A DNA stretch of 64,000 bases from Calothrix sp. PCC 7716 (GCF_019977735.1 NZ_AP025018.1:3658001-3722000), one strand, 5' to 3'. Numbered from the stretch's first letter, positions 54,847 through 63,945 are shown. A program made the numbers and translations. Notes: a model not told the origin generated them from the sequence alone.

Positions 54847-55120
54847 TTTATTACATAAATTAATAGCTTTTACGCATTGACTCAGAATTGTGACAATATC
54901 GTAAGTTATGCTTGTTTTCAGTGTAGCTATTCCATTATTAAATAAAGTATATATTCTTACTTTAATGAAATTGTCAAAAGAAACTTGGGTTACAAATAAG
55001 AAATATAATTTGTTTGTGGAAACGGCACCTCTATAAAAATAACCGTAAATATAACGATGTCAATTCAATTTTAAGTAATTATAACTATATAAACAAGCAA
55101 ATATAAAAAATTGCGCTCAG

Positions 55121-55633
55121 ATGAACAAAACTATTTTACGCTTTGTTCCCTATCGACATTGCAATCTCTATGTACCCCTTTCTCTGGAAGAGTTACAACA
55201 AAGACTAACAAAATTGTCGATTAATGGAATTGTAGAGAAAAATTCTGGCTTTCTATTTGGCGGAAATATACTATATTCAATAACAATCATAAATGATAAT
55301 TATTTCCAAATTGATGGACCTGTGGGATATAAGAGATTACGTCTTTTAACCCAAGGTCAAATAAATTGTGGCGCCTCAACAAATAATGAAGTCAATTTAG
55401 AACTCAAAATGCAGGTAGCCAATCAAGAAATATTGATGCTGACAAGAATTTGGTTACTTTTTCTTTGTTTTTACATATATGCTAGTATTTTTATTGCAAT
55501 TAAATTTGCTTTAATAGGTTTTGGACATCTGATATTTTTATCTCTCATTTGGTATTTGTCAGTACAAATTAACATTCGAGTTGAGACTAAAAAAATTATG
55601 AATATATTGAGACATCAATTGAAATCTCAATAA
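55121..55633 (+). CDS. Hypothetical membrane protein
   Basis: The 170-residue protein has an N-terminal soluble part (ILRFVPYRHCNLYVPLSLEELQQRLTKL, likely beta-alpha) and two membrane helices at ~105-128 and ~130-148 (LFLCFYIYASIFIAIKFALIGFGHLIFLSLIWYL). No family is recognised. It stands alone upstream of the Kelch gene on the same strand. Confidence 0.55.
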   Translation: MNKTILRFVPYRHCNLYVPLSLEELQQRLTKLSINGIVEKNSGFLFGGNILYSITIINDNYFQIDGPVGYKRLRLLTQGQINCGASTNNEVNLELKMQVANQEILMLTRIWLLFLCFYIYASIFIAIKFALIGFGHLIFLSLIWYLSVQINIRVETKKIMNILRHQLKSQ

Positions 55634-55712
55634 TGATGGCGCCAAAACAATAAAAATAAAGTTTTTTTTAACGTAAGATAGTTTTAACAATAATTTTTAA
55701 TATTTAAATTCA

Positions 55713-56864
55713 ATGCTATCACCAAGTAATTCACAATTAGTATCACAACAGAGTCGCTTTATCTGGAAATTTCCTCAAATTCAAGGAAATGCCCCTCAAA
55801 GTAGACGCGGACATTCTGCAATTCGATATCAAAACTCCATGATTATTTTTGCTGGAGAAGATAATGAAACTAATATTACTCTTAACGATGTTCATGTACT
55901 CAATCTTAAATCCTGGACTTGGGAAAAACCACAGGTTTCAGGTAAAATTCCCCCTAACAAAAGTTTTCATACTGCTGTATTATATCAAGAAAAAATGGTA
56001 GTGTGGGGAGGATATGAAGAACAGGTAGAGGGAGGATATCTTTGTCACGATACAGATGTTTATATTCTCGAACTCAAAACCTGGCATTGGTCGCGAGTTA
56101 TTCCTAATGGAACTCCACCAGTTGCTCGTTCTCATCATAGTGCAGCTTTATTTAAAGACAAATTATTTATTCATGGTGGCTCTTATGATATTTACTTTTC
56201 GTATAACGACCTTCATCTTCTCGATTTAACCACAATGTCTTGGCTGACACTAGAAGTTAAAAGTTCTCCTGGTTCTGCTTCTGGTGGATTGATAGTTCGC
56301 GACAATACATTAATCAAGTTTTTTGGAGATGGTGGTTATGAAGGATTCTGCTCAGATATTTTAACTTTAAATTTGACTGATTTAGATTCTAAAAATCTAC
56401 TAAAATTGCAGTGGCAAAAAGCTAAATTTTCGGAAGAAATTAAAAATTATAGCGGTAAAACTATTTTATCTTTGTCGAATAGTGAAGATGAAGATGAAGA
56501 TGAAGATGACGAAAATATTGATTATTTTTTTTATCCAGGTCGAACTATTTGCGGTTATGGGGAATTTGGAAATAACCTAGTTGTATTTGGCGGATTAGCT
56601 CCACAAGATGGTATTAGCCATGCGACAATTGGTAATTTAGTTTTGCTAAATTTACCTATAGAATCCGTGACTAATGGGATTTATAGTGCTATTATTCCTC
56701 AAGTTGACGGCAAATTTCCTGCTCCGAGAAATGGACATTCAACTATACAATTTAATCATCAAATGATTGTTTTTGGCGGCTTCTGGTTTGATGCTCCTGA
56801 CGGAATTTGTAATTATGATAATGACATATATATTTTGGAAAGGCACCACGGGAACCAAACATAG
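55713..56864 (+). CDS. Kelch-repeat protein with altered C-terminus
   Basis: The 383-residue protein contains repeated Kelch blades: RRGHSAIRYQNSMIIFAGEDN, SFHTAVLYQEKMVVWGGYEEQ, ARSHHSAALFKDKLFIHGGSYD, NNLVVFGGLAPQDG and PRNGHSTIQFNHQMIVFGGFWFD, with DVHVLNLKSWTWEKP-type strands between them. An acidic run (SEDEDEDEDDENID) interrupts the propeller at ~255. Such proteins bind partners through the beta-propeller; the partner is unknown. The last ~8 codons (from about RHHGNQ) run antisense through a relic of an NHL gene, so the original end of the gene has been replaced. Confidence 0.75.
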   Translation: MLSPSNSQLVSQQSRFIWKFPQIQGNAPQSRRGHSAIRYQNSMIIFAGEDNETNITLNDVHVLNLKSWTWEKPQVSGKIPPNKSFHTAVLYQEKMVVWGGYEEQVEGGYLCHDTDVYILELKTWHWSRVIPNGTPPVARSHHSAALFKDKLFIHGGSYDIYFSYNDLHLLDLTTMSWLTLEVKSSPGSASGGLIVRDNTLIKFFGDGGYEGFCSDILTLNLTDLDSKNLLKLQWQKAKFSEEIKNYSGKTILSLSNSEDEDEDEDDENIDYFFYPGRTICGYGEFGNNLVVFGGLAPQDGISHATIGNLVLLNLPIESVTNGIYSAIIPQVDGKFPAPRNGHSTIQFNHQMIVFGGFWFDAPDGICNYDNDIYILERHHGNQT

Positions 56865-57150
56865 ATACTGCACTAGGCGCCTAAATCAGAAAAGGACAAC
56901 TTTTACATGTACCAGTAAATCTAACCTCCACTACATCCGGTAATTTAATTGCCACCAACTCAACATCACCGTTATGGCTTTTTAAACTAGGACGAACCTC
57001 ATCAAAAGCAGCTTGTAAACGTTGCTCAAGCTTTTGTTTTGGAGGTTTGACCAAATCATGATAAGCCAGTACACCATATACAACCTCATCTTTAACAGCA
57101 TTACGCAAAGCTGACATTGAGTAAGACTTAAGACTTTTAATCAAGCAGTT
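56842..57150 (-). pseudogene. Decayed second copy of the NifU-like/NHL gene pair
   Basis: The minus strand from ~57150 to 56882 encodes SMSALRNAVKDEVVYGVLAYHDLVKPPKQKLEQRL... and GTCKSCPFL, matching the NifU-like protein at 54364-54846 from the middle to the CxxC. It lacks the N-terminal ~55 and C-terminal ~28 residues. Positions 56842-56881 then match 54241-54280 of the NHL gene, the last 23 bases exactly. A deletion therefore joined the two genes. No complete product is possible. Confidence 0.85.
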
Positions 57151-57207
57151 ATCGACGTATATTCCTGGTTTCTAGAATTTTTGCTCCCGTACTGACTATC
57201 TTGTTGG

Positions 57208-57582
57208 CGCCAGTCTATAAATTCTTAAGTTGCAAAAATAACAGGAGAAGCTAATTAAATTAACCTGTACCCCCCCTCCCCTAACTTTGTCTGGAAAAAC
57301 TACTAGTACACCTTAAAGTATTGATATACAAAGCTATGATAATACCGAACAGAATACCGAACAGTACACTAAAAATACCGAACAAAATCAAATCGCTCAA
57401 GATTGTTCGGCTTCTTGTTCGGAATCTGAAATCCAATCTACGCAATCAATACAGCAGATACCGAACAAATTGGAAGATAAAGACAAGGGGGGGTACCCAC
57501 AATTTCAGTAATCACAATACTGAGTCTTGAAAATATTGATTCTTAAATAAATATACGTAAAAAAGCTGAGTGAAACATCGGC
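57208..57582 (+). pseudogene. Relic of a second AAA_25 ATPase gene (middle segment)
   Basis: About 375 bp align with ~60036-60405 of the intact ATPase gene, from TAAATTCTTA through CAAGATTGTTCGG to GAGTGAAACAT. Frameshifts and stop codons remove coding capacity; the longest open frame here, 57321-57530, is not in the original frame. The segment includes all the ATACCGAACA repeats of the intact gene. No other part of the ATPase gene was recognised nearby. Confidence 0.8.
57342..57467. repeat. Iteron-like ATACCGAACA array (relic copy)
   Basis: Four perfect ATACCGAACA units at 57342-57351, 57354-57363, 57375-57384 and 57458-57467, with inverted TGTTCGG at 57404-57410 and 57416-57422. The same spacing occurs in the intact gene at 60162-60287. 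Confidence 0.8.
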
Positions 57583-57772
57583 GCCGAATATTGAGCTATC
57601 AGAGCCAAATAACTAATTATCACAGCACTGAAGTAGCAATATGTTTTCAAAGTGCCAACACTTTTTAAGCATCAATGCTTGAACTAATAGCCGTAATGCC
57701 TACAGGATTTGTTGCTATAAGCGTTTGAGGCGTTTAATGTGGTGAGTAAGAAGTGTTGATATTTTATGTTTT

Positions 57773-57967
57773 ATGCCTACGATTAAAAACAGAATTACAT
57801 TTCAGGCTAGCGACGAAGTAAAGGACGCTCTCGAAGAGTGCGCCGCTAACAGGGAACAGTCTGTAAGTGCCCTGATTGTGGGAATTTTGCGAGAGTACCT
57901 TATTAAGGAGGGGTACATAGAGAACCCAAAAAAGCGAATGGTAACAGCAAACCGTTACAAAACTTAA
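57773..57967 (+). CDS. Ribbon-helix-helix DNA-binding protein
   Basis: The 64-residue protein has the RHH pattern: a short strand KNRITFQAS, helix DEVKDALEECAANREQ and helix SVSALIVGILREYLIKEGY. Such dimers bind short repeats as repressors or plasmid copy-number and partition factors. It lies upstream of a second small RHH-like gene and the AAA_25 ATPase on the same strand, as in plasmid replication modules. The ATACCGAACA repeats are a possible binding target, which is an inference. Confidence 0.8.
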   Translation: MPTIKNRITFQASDEVKDALEECAANREQSVSALIVGILREYLIKEGYIENPKKRMVTANRYKT

Positions 57968-57987
57968 CTAAAAATATTTCTTCTAAT

Positions 57988-58242
57988 GTGTTAAGCGAAA
58001 CTCCTTCTCGTGGTAGTCTAGTGCTTAACACAGATGATGGGATAAAAACTATTATGCAATTGCCAACAGTAACCGCACGGCAGGAAGGAGCTACCGAACT
58101 TAGGATATTCTTACTAGAGGAGGAGAAAGAGTTAGTTAAGCAAGTTGTAGCAAAAAAAAGTATTACCTTGTCACACTTGGTTAGACAGCTTTTATTAGCT
58201 TGGGCTAGCGAACAAAGCGATAACGAATCAAAAGCATCTTAA
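57988..58242 (+). CDS. Second small RHH-like protein
   Basis: About 84 residues from a GTG at 57988; an ATG at 58054 (MQLPTVTARQEG) is an alternative. The C-terminal half has strand ATELRIFLLEEEKE, helix LVKQVVAKKS and helix ITLSHLVRQLLLAWASEQS, compatible with a ribbon-helix-helix fold. It lies 20 bp after the first RHH gene. A strong hairpin follows its stop codon. Its function is probably regulation or partition of the element. Confidence 0.65.
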   Translation: MLSETPSRGSLVLNTDDGIKTIMQLPTVTARQEGATELRIFLLEEEKELVKQVVAKKSITLSHLVRQLLLAWASEQSDNESKAS

Positions 58243-58272
58243 CCGCAGTTAACCCATTATGGGCACTGCGGT
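58242..58272 (+). terminator. ACCGCAGT/ACTGCGGT hairpin
   Basis: ACCGCAGT (58242-58249) and ACTGCGGT (58265-58272) form a perfect 8-bp stem right at the stop codon of the second RHH gene. It may separate its expression from that of the ATPase gene. Confidence 0.55.
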
Positions 58273-58396
58273 ATAAGTGCCTGTTCACGACTTAACGAGT
58301 AAGTGATAACTGGGATTTATTAAGCTTTGGCAAATATTGGAATACTGGGATAAAGACAAAGCTCCCAGTGCATAAAATTTGAATCATTCTAATCAT

Positions 58397-60760
58397 ATGA
58401 AGAATCTAGTACAAAGTCAACCAGAACAAATTAACTCATCAACTGCTAAAAAGCGTCACTACCCTATCCTGTGGGTATCTGATTTTATAGATGCATCCAA
58501 CAGTCACCTCAGTAACCTTTTTGATATCAGAAGCTTTGAAGAGATTACTGATTACGTTGCGACTGATGCACAACACTATATTGTGGATGTTGGCGCCAGT
58601 GAAGAAATTATTAAGGCTATTGCTTGGACAGTGGGAGAATGTAGTATATGGCACTGTGAATCTAAGTTACCTCTTTCATACCTGGCGCCTGACCATGCCA
58701 CATCTATTGAGGTATTTGACAATATTTTCAATCACTCAAAACCGATTGAAGATTGGTTGAAAGCAACCAACCAAGAGTCTAATAAATTACAACACCAGGA
58801 TGCGGTTAATCTGGCACAAGTCGCAATTAGGTTGTTACAAGGCTCTCAAAAGACTAAGGAGCTTGATATTCTAAGGAGAAGGTGTAATGAAAACCCTTTC
58901 AATTGGAATAATCTTATGAAAGAGCTAGAGAACGAATTTCAAGAAGAGTTGGAACGTAGGGACATTGCTGCTAAACAAAAAACTCGGCGAGATAGATTAA
59001 GACTTGAATTATTAGCATTATCTGAAGAAACTGATATTCTTGCTTGGGATGACACGCTTAACGATATTGCTCAAAGATACGGTAAAAAGGTATCTAGACT
59101 TGAGTCAATGCTCGTTCAGCTTATTGATTCCACATCAAAGCCACAAGCTAGGCGCCTGACATCTCAAGAATTTTACGTAAACCAAACTTCGGACGTTGAA
59201 TGGCTAATACCAGGATTGATGCCAGCAACGGGTGTAACTCTAATTGGAGCTAATCCAGGTGTAGGTAAAACAACACTAGGTTATGACCTTGCCGCTTCAG
59301 TGATTTACAACGAAAAGTTTTTAGATGAAAAACCTTTAAAAACTGGAAAAGTAATATTTGTAAACAGTTTCGGTGAAATGTCCGATAACGAGATGCTATC
59401 TTCATTCATCGATAGGCGTATAGGTGTATCAGATAAATATGAATTATTGCTTGACTGGGATATGACGCAACTGCCAAAGCTTGAAAAAATTATTGAGGAG
59501 TTGCAACCGACACTTATAGTGATTGATAGCTATAGAGGCATTACAGGTTATTTACCTAATTTCGATGAAAATAACTCGAAAGCAGGATTGCCTATTCGAC
59601 GATTACAAGGCTTGTGCAATCAATACAAAACAGCAATGCTTGTAATTCACCACAACAAGAAATCTCAGGAATATGCAGAAATAGCTTGTGCAGCGGGTAA
59701 CTTCTCTATCGCAGCTAGCAGTAGCGCTGTTTGGCAACTAGATAAAGACTTGGTTAGTAACACTATCAAACTATCAACAGCTAAGATACGCGGCGCCGAA
59801 CGCAGGGAACTAAAAATAACCCTGGATGGGTTTGATAGACATTTTCAGGTAATTAGCGATAGTGCAAAACAGAATGAACAAGAGACTAAAGCTATCAAAA
59901 CAAAAATAATTAACCTTTTGAGCTTAAATCCAGATGATGCGATGCCATTAAAGGATATACCTGGATGGATTGGAGAAAGCTATGATTCTACTCGCATAAC
60001 AATAGACAGATTAATTAAAGAGGGTACTGTCTCTAAATTCTTAGGTGGCAAAGATAACAGAGAGAAGCTAGTTAAATTAACTCATACGGGAGCATCCCCT
60101 AACTTTCTCTTAAACACTACTACTAGTACATCTCAAAGTACTGATATACATACATTTGACGATACCGAACAGAATACCAAACAGTACACTAAAAATACCG
60201 AACAAAATCAAATCGTTCAAGATTGTTCGGTTCCTTGTTCTGTATCTGAAATTCCGTTTACACAACCAATACAGCAGATACCGAACAGTCTCGGAGACCA
60301 AGACAAAGGGGAAGGTGCCCATAATTTCAGCAATCACAATACTGAGTCTTTAAACATTAAAACTAATCAAGTAAATAAACGTAGATATTCGAGTGAAACA
60401 TTGGTAGCGAAAGTCTCTTCATTAGAGGCACCAACACAAACCAACAAAGCTACTGATAATAAACCAACGGCGCCGATTAGTGCTAAAGCTCCTAACAGCC
60501 CAAGGCAAACTGATAAGGATACCCACGAAAAAATCAAGACAGATAGTGATAAACCACTGGATATTTTCCCAGTAGGAGCAAAAGTAAAGTCAAAAATTCA
60601 TGGTTATCAAAAACACAAGATAGGTGAGGTAATTGCATATGAAGGTGATATACCTACTTCTGGTGTTGCGCGCGTCCAGTGGTATACCTCAGAAGGTAGT
60701 AAAGCTGAGGTGACTACAACTAATACCAGTGCTTTAAAACTAATTGAAGCTAACAAATAA
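58397..60760 (+). CDS. AAA_25 (RepA-like) ATPase of a mobile element
   Basis: The ~787-residue protein begins at an ATG at 58397 (MKNLVQSQ); a TTG at 58379 is in frame. After an unrecognised N-terminal ~200 residues comes a RecA-like ATPase (residues ~270-500): WLIPGLMPATGVTLIGANPGVGKTTLGYDLA (Walker A), LIVIDSYRG (Walker B), AMLVIHHNKKS. Then come a winged-helix-like region, a low-complexity Gln/Thr/Asn-rich linker (~570-720) and a C-terminal small beta-barrel (FPVGAKVKSKIHGYQKHKIGEVIAYEG). It resembles helicases and primase-helicases of plasmids and integrated elements. The linker DNA carries iteron-like repeats. No integrase was recognised next to it. Confidence 0.8.
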   Translation: MKNLVQSQPEQINSSTAKKRHYPILWVSDFIDASNSHLSNLFDIRSFEEITDYVATDAQHYIVDVGASEEIIKAIAWTVGECSIWHCESKLPLSYLAPDHATSIEVFDNIFNHSKPIEDWLKATNQESNKLQHQDAVNLAQVAIRLLQGSQKTKELDILRRRCNENPFNWNNLMKELENEFQEELERRDIAAKQKTRRDRLRLELLALSEETDILAWDDTLNDIAQRYGKKVSRLESMLVQLIDSTSKPQARRLTSQEFYVNQTSDVEWLIPGLMPATGVTLIGANPGVGKTTLGYDLAASVIYNEKFLDEKPLKTGKVIFVNSFGEMSDNEMLSSFIDRRIGVSDKYELLLDWDMTQLPKLEKIIEELQPTLIVIDSYRGITGYLPNFDENNSKAGLPIRRLQGLCNQYKTAMLVIHHNKKSQEYAEIACAAGNFSIAASSSAVWQLDKDLVSNTIKLSTAKIRGAERRELKITLDGFDRHFQVISDSAKQNEQETKAIKTKIINLLSLNPDDAMPLKDIPGWIGESYDSTRITIDRLIKEGTVSKFLGGKDNREKLVKLTHTGASPNFLLNTTTSTSQSTDIHTFDDTEQNTKQYTKNTEQNQIVQDCSVPCSVSEIPFTQPIQQIPNSLGDQDKGEGAHNFSNHNTESLNIKTNQVNKRRYSSETLVAKVSSLEAPTQTNKATDNKPTAPISAKAPNSPRQTDKDTHEKIKTDSDKPLDIFPVGAKVKSKIHGYQKHKIGEVIAYEGDIPTSGVARVQWYTSEGSKAEVTTTNTSALKLIEANK
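60162..60287. repeat. Iteron-like ATACCGAACA array inside the ATPase gene
   Basis: Direct units at 60162-60171, 60174-60183 (one base different), 60195-60204 and 60278-60287, and an inverted TGTTCGG at 60224-60230. They lie in the low-complexity linker region of the protein. Confidence 0.75.
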
Positions 60761-61029
60761 ATTTATGTAATATTCTGCCTTGCTTGCACTATCATTTGGT
60801 ATAATATTAGTTGTACAACAACAGTACGTATCGGCTCAATAAGTTGGGGTAAATAGTGATTCTCTTTGTTGTTGGATATATTTATTATTTATACAAATAA
60901 CTTAAGCCATGCGGGCGCAGAGCGCCCGCTGCGCCACAGAACGTTGCTAACAGTAATTTATATCAAGATAATATTAATTACGAAGTGGAAGAGCTAACTA
61001 CATAACAATAAAAGATACGGGAGCATCCA
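60761..61029. other. Intergenic region after the ATPase gene
   Basis: No gene is supported. It contains a TATAAT-like box at ~60801, the palindrome GTTGTACAAC at ~60811, and a GC-rich hairpin GCGGGCGC/GCGCCCGC at 60911-60929, unusual in this AT-rich stretch. Confidence 0.5.
60911..60929. repeat. GC-rich perfect hairpin
   Basis: GCGGGCGC and GCGCCCGC with a 3-base loop lie ~150 bp downstream of the ATPase stop codon. It may be a REP-like element or terminator. Confidence 0.7.
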
Positions 61030-61118
61030 ATGAACGGAAGAAACATAATTATTCGGCGCCAGAAACCTTACTATATGGTTGGTCTAAAAAAGCCTATCTG
61101 CCTTCATTGGATGCTCCC
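61019..61118. repeat. 100-bp structure with perfect 16-bp inverted ends
   Basis: GGGAGCATCCAATGAA at 61019-61034 is exactly reversed at 61103-61118. A direct AAAAGATAC copy lies outside each end (~61011 and ~61119). A small frame of 72 codons crosses the structure. Confidence 0.8.
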
Positions 61119-61248
61119 AAAAGATACAAACTACAATAGCACTTCTTTAATAACGCACTTTCAAACGTACCAACAACAGCGTGGATTACCTGCATTGGCA
61201 AACACGGAAATTTTTATCCAGCACAAATACATGCACACCAATCCTTAA
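61030..61248 (+). CDS. Doubtful small protein
   Basis: This is a 72-codon frame (MNGRNIIIRRQKPYYMVGLKKPICLHWML...QQQRGLPALANTEIFIQHKYMHTNP). Its ATG lies inside the first inverted-repeat arm. No family is recognised and no clear ribosome binding site is seen. It may be spurious or a recombinase remnant. Confidence 0.25.
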   Translation: MNGRNIIIRRQKPYYMVGLKKPICLHWMLPKDTNYNSTSLITHFQTYQQQRGLPALANTEIFIQHKYMHTNP

Positions 61249-61293
61249 ATGCAGTGAGTTTTTAATTTAACCAACAAGTTAATCTAAGAGTGT

Positions 61294-63000
61294 TTACCCT
61301 GACATACAAAATAATTCATCTTGCCAAAACAAGGGCTGATGGTTTTGAACACATTTATCTCTAATAACATCTCCCAAAGATGGGATATCATAATTCTTAG
61401 AAATACGGTCTTGTATGTACTTGAAAAAGCTTATTCCTAATTTTCGAGTAGTGGCAACAAGAGACATAAATATATCCCAAGCTCTAGTACCCTCACTCGT
61501 CTGAGTCGCATAACTAATGTTGCGTCGCTGCACCATTGTTCTGGCAGCTAGTTCAGCAGGGTTATTATGTAACGGCAGTTCAGGATACTCTAGAACTAAA
61601 AGTAACTCGGAAACTTTTGCTGCTGTTAACTTTTTTCGCTCGTCTAACTGCTTATAACCACTTTCAGTACCAAAGATTTCCCAAAATCTTGACTGAAGCC
61701 AAAGTTTGCTCTTTACAGAAGGAGAATCGCTATAAGCAAGCAGTTCCCGGTAGTAATCCCAAAACTCAGAAAGAAAGTCGTCTAAAATTTTTTGATGGCA
61801 GGCAACAAACGGAGTCAGTTTTTTATAATGGCGCCCTTCATGTACCCAACATAGAGCTAAATTATTCGTCAATAGTTTAAATTGAGGAGCATCATCACAT
61901 ACGAGAGTTTGTACTATTGGAATGTTGGTTTGCTGATGAGAAAAAGCAATCGCTGCCGCTTCTAATACGCGAGTACGATGTTGAGAACCTAGTTTCTTCA
62001 AATACGTATCAAGCAGAGAATTAAATTCTGACTCTGTAAAAACTGTTTCTTGAGGCAATAATTTAAGTTGATTACTCCACTTTACGGGTACATTCAAAGT
62101 ATTCAATAGCTCATAGGTAAGCTCATTGAGAACAAACTCAAGCTTTTGTTTATTCTGTAATACCCCTAGTACACTTAATCTATCTTTTTTTAGAGTCGTT
62201 GAATAAACTGTATACAATGGGTTACAAACAACATTCGTAGTCTGATTTATGCCCTTAACACGCGCGGACGTTTGGTCTAAGTGCTGCCAAGTAGTACTTT
62301 CTAGCCCAGATATATATACTTCGTTATATTCAGATTCAAATCCAGAATCATTTTTAATTAGCAGATTTGACAAATAGCCTGCTGACATTGAAATACCAAT
62401 ATCTTCTAAAAATTCTAATAATTTACCTTGAGTCATATTGCCTCCATAGTACAGGCTTATGACTAAAGCTTTAATTCCTGGACCAAACTCTCCGTCGTAA
62501 CCTGTTGGTAATGGCGCCAAGTATGTTTTACCTTCAGAAGCTGAGTAGAATTTTGGTTTCAGGAATAGTACATTATCGGTTTCAAGTGAGATATCTTGTA
62601 TAATTACTTTTTCGTAACCCTTAAACTCCGCATCCGCTGGTAGCTCAGATTCTGGATACTCCAAAATCCATTCTCGATCTATCTTAATACTGGTGTTTTT
62701 ACTGCTCTTAGTATGCCCTTTATGAGTTTTACGTTCTTTCTCTGACGAATGGTCTTTCTTAAATCCGCTCGTTTTATTGGCTTTGATGTCTGGCTTACCC
62801 TTCTCTCCTTTAAGACGATTGTTTTCATCCCGAAGTTTTTGAATTTCTTCTTCTAAACTTTTTATCTTTAAATTTTGTTCCTCTATTAAGTTCAGAAGTA
62901 CTTCTATACTTTGCCGCAATGAAGCGTCTGCAATTCCTCTTGGGTCAATGCTTTGCAGCAAGTCAGGTACTAACTTTTTACTTTCTGGATTTTGCGTCAT
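61294..63000 (-). CDS. IS66-type transposase
   Basis: The 568-residue protein starts with a coiled coil typical of IS66 TnpC (residues ~28-70, LIEEQNLKIKSLEEEIQKLRDENNRLKGEKGK), followed by a Lys-rich linker. The DDE-type core has WQHLDQTSARVKG, TLVCDDAPQFKLL and the C-terminal ELPLHNNPAELAARTMVQRRNISYATQTSEGTRAWDIFM. The zinc-binding segment of classical TnpC is not obvious. tnpA and tnpB partners are not seen nearby, so it is a single-ORF variant or an incomplete element. Terminal repeats could not be fixed. It appears intact. Confidence 0.85.
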   Translation of the reverse strand: MTQNPESKKLVPDLLQSIDPRGIADASLRQSIEVLLNLIEEQNLKIKSLEEEIQKLRDENNRLKGEKGKPDIKANKTSGFKKDHSSEKERKTHKGHTKSSKNTSIKIDREWILEYPESELPADAEFKGYEKVIIQDISLETDNVLFLKPKFYSASEGKTYLAPLPTGYDGEFGPGIKALVISLYYGGNMTQGKLLEFLEDIGISMSAGYLSNLLIKNDSGFESEYNEVYISGLESTTWQHLDQTSARVKGINQTTNVVCNPLYTVYSTTLKKDRLSVLGVLQNKQKLEFVLNELTYELLNTLNVPVKWSNQLKLLPQETVFTESEFNSLLDTYLKKLGSQHRTRVLEAAAIAFSHQQTNIPIVQTLVCDDAPQFKLLTNNLALCWVHEGRHYKKLTPFVACHQKILDDFLSEFWDYYRELLAYSDSPSVKSKLWLQSRFWEIFGTESGYKQLDERKKLTAAKVSELLLVLEYPELPLHNNPAELAARTMVQRRNISYATQTSEGTRAWDIFMSLVATTRKLGISFFKYIQDRISKNYDIPSLGDVIRDKCVQNHQPLFWQDELFCMSG

Positions 63001-63237
63001 GTATCATATTCTACGGCACCATGTTACCAAAACAATATTTTATTTTTTCGTGCTACATATACGCTTTGAGGCACCACCATTAATGCATGACGTATCAGTT
63101 CAAATACATGAATAGCATAAGGCGCCTCTTTTTTAAGACTTTGAGGCAATAGGGCAATATCATTGGCTTTTATAAGCGTGCGATACGTTTACTTTACGCT
63201 CCTAATGGCGCCATGCTGTTGTGCTAGGAGGCTACCC
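63001..63237. other. Intergenic region between the IS66-type gene and the LRV/WD40 pseudogene
   Basis: This stretch contains two GGCGCC sites (63121 and ~63208) and no supported gene. The right end of the IS66-type element should be here, but no matching inverted repeat was identified. Confidence 0.4.
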
Positions 63238-63945
63238 CTACTTATTGAGCGGATACTTAAAATCTTCGGCACTTCTACTAGCTAGAAGCTTACCATCTGC
63301 ACTAAAAGATAAAGACTGAACTGCTGCTTTATGTCCGCTAAAGAAACAGATTTTTTTTTCAGTTTGCTTATCTATCAGTTCAATTTGCCCATTTGTATCA
63401 GGTGTGCTTCTAGCGATAAAATAACCATCAGGACTGTGAGCTTCAGTTTGGATACCACTTGAATAACCCTTAAAGGTACGTGTTTCATGACCAATATTAT
63501 GTAGTTCAAATGCTTTCCCTATACTTATCATTCCTAAAGTTTTACCAGATGTTTGAATATTATTAGCTAATGCCAATTGTACTTCTACATCAGTTTTGTG
63601 TGCTGCTTGCTCTAAGATAAACTGTGGCACATTATCCAGCTTTAAAATACTTCGTAGTGTAGGCAGGGGAATTTCTGCAACCAAGTTAGGATTTTCTAGT
63701 AGCAACAGTGAAAATACGGGGTTTTCTACTAATTGTGTTGGAAATTCGGCGCCTAATTTTAAAAGTGCGTCTGCTGGAGTATTTGGATTAGCTGCAACTG
63801 CTCTACGGGTCGCTTTGTCTTGAGAATGTGCTAACTCTAGCAGAAGTTCGGGGTCGGTGCTTATATTTTCTGCTACTATTCTTGCTTATTCTATATTGTT
63901 AACAAGACTAGTATCTATAGATTTAGGTGGAGTTATTTCATCCAT
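63238..63945 (-). pseudogene. LRV/HEAT-WD40 protein pseudogene with nonsense codon and internal deletion
   Basis: Read on the minus strand from the ATG at 63945, the frame is MDEITPPKSIDTSLVNNIE, then TAA (63888-63886), and continues in frame with ARIVAENISTDPELLLELAHSQDKATRRAVAANPNTPADALLKL. The last part is a leucine-rich-repeat-variant pattern. The remaining open part (155 residues from 63705) ends with truncated WD40 strands such as SGHKAAVQSLSFSADGKLLASRS. CAA to TAA explains the stop. The jump from LRV to a single WD40 unit shows that most of the propeller is missing. Confidence 0.8.

Noticed and set aside
56476-56520. Simple repeat of GAAGAT as a regulatory element
   Set aside because: It is in frame within the Kelch gene and simply encodes an acidic Glu-Asp run.
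57321-57530. Open frame of 69 codons
   Set aside because: It lies in a relic of the AAA_25 gene but in a different frame from the original protein, so it is accidental.
60156-60353. Plus-strand frame with IPNRIPNSTLKIPNKI
   Set aside because: It is an alternative frame of the iteron-like repeats inside the ATPase gene.
61294-63237. Exact ends of the IS66-type element
   Set aside because: I compared both flanks by eye and found no convincing inverted repeat or target duplication, so no element boundaries are given.
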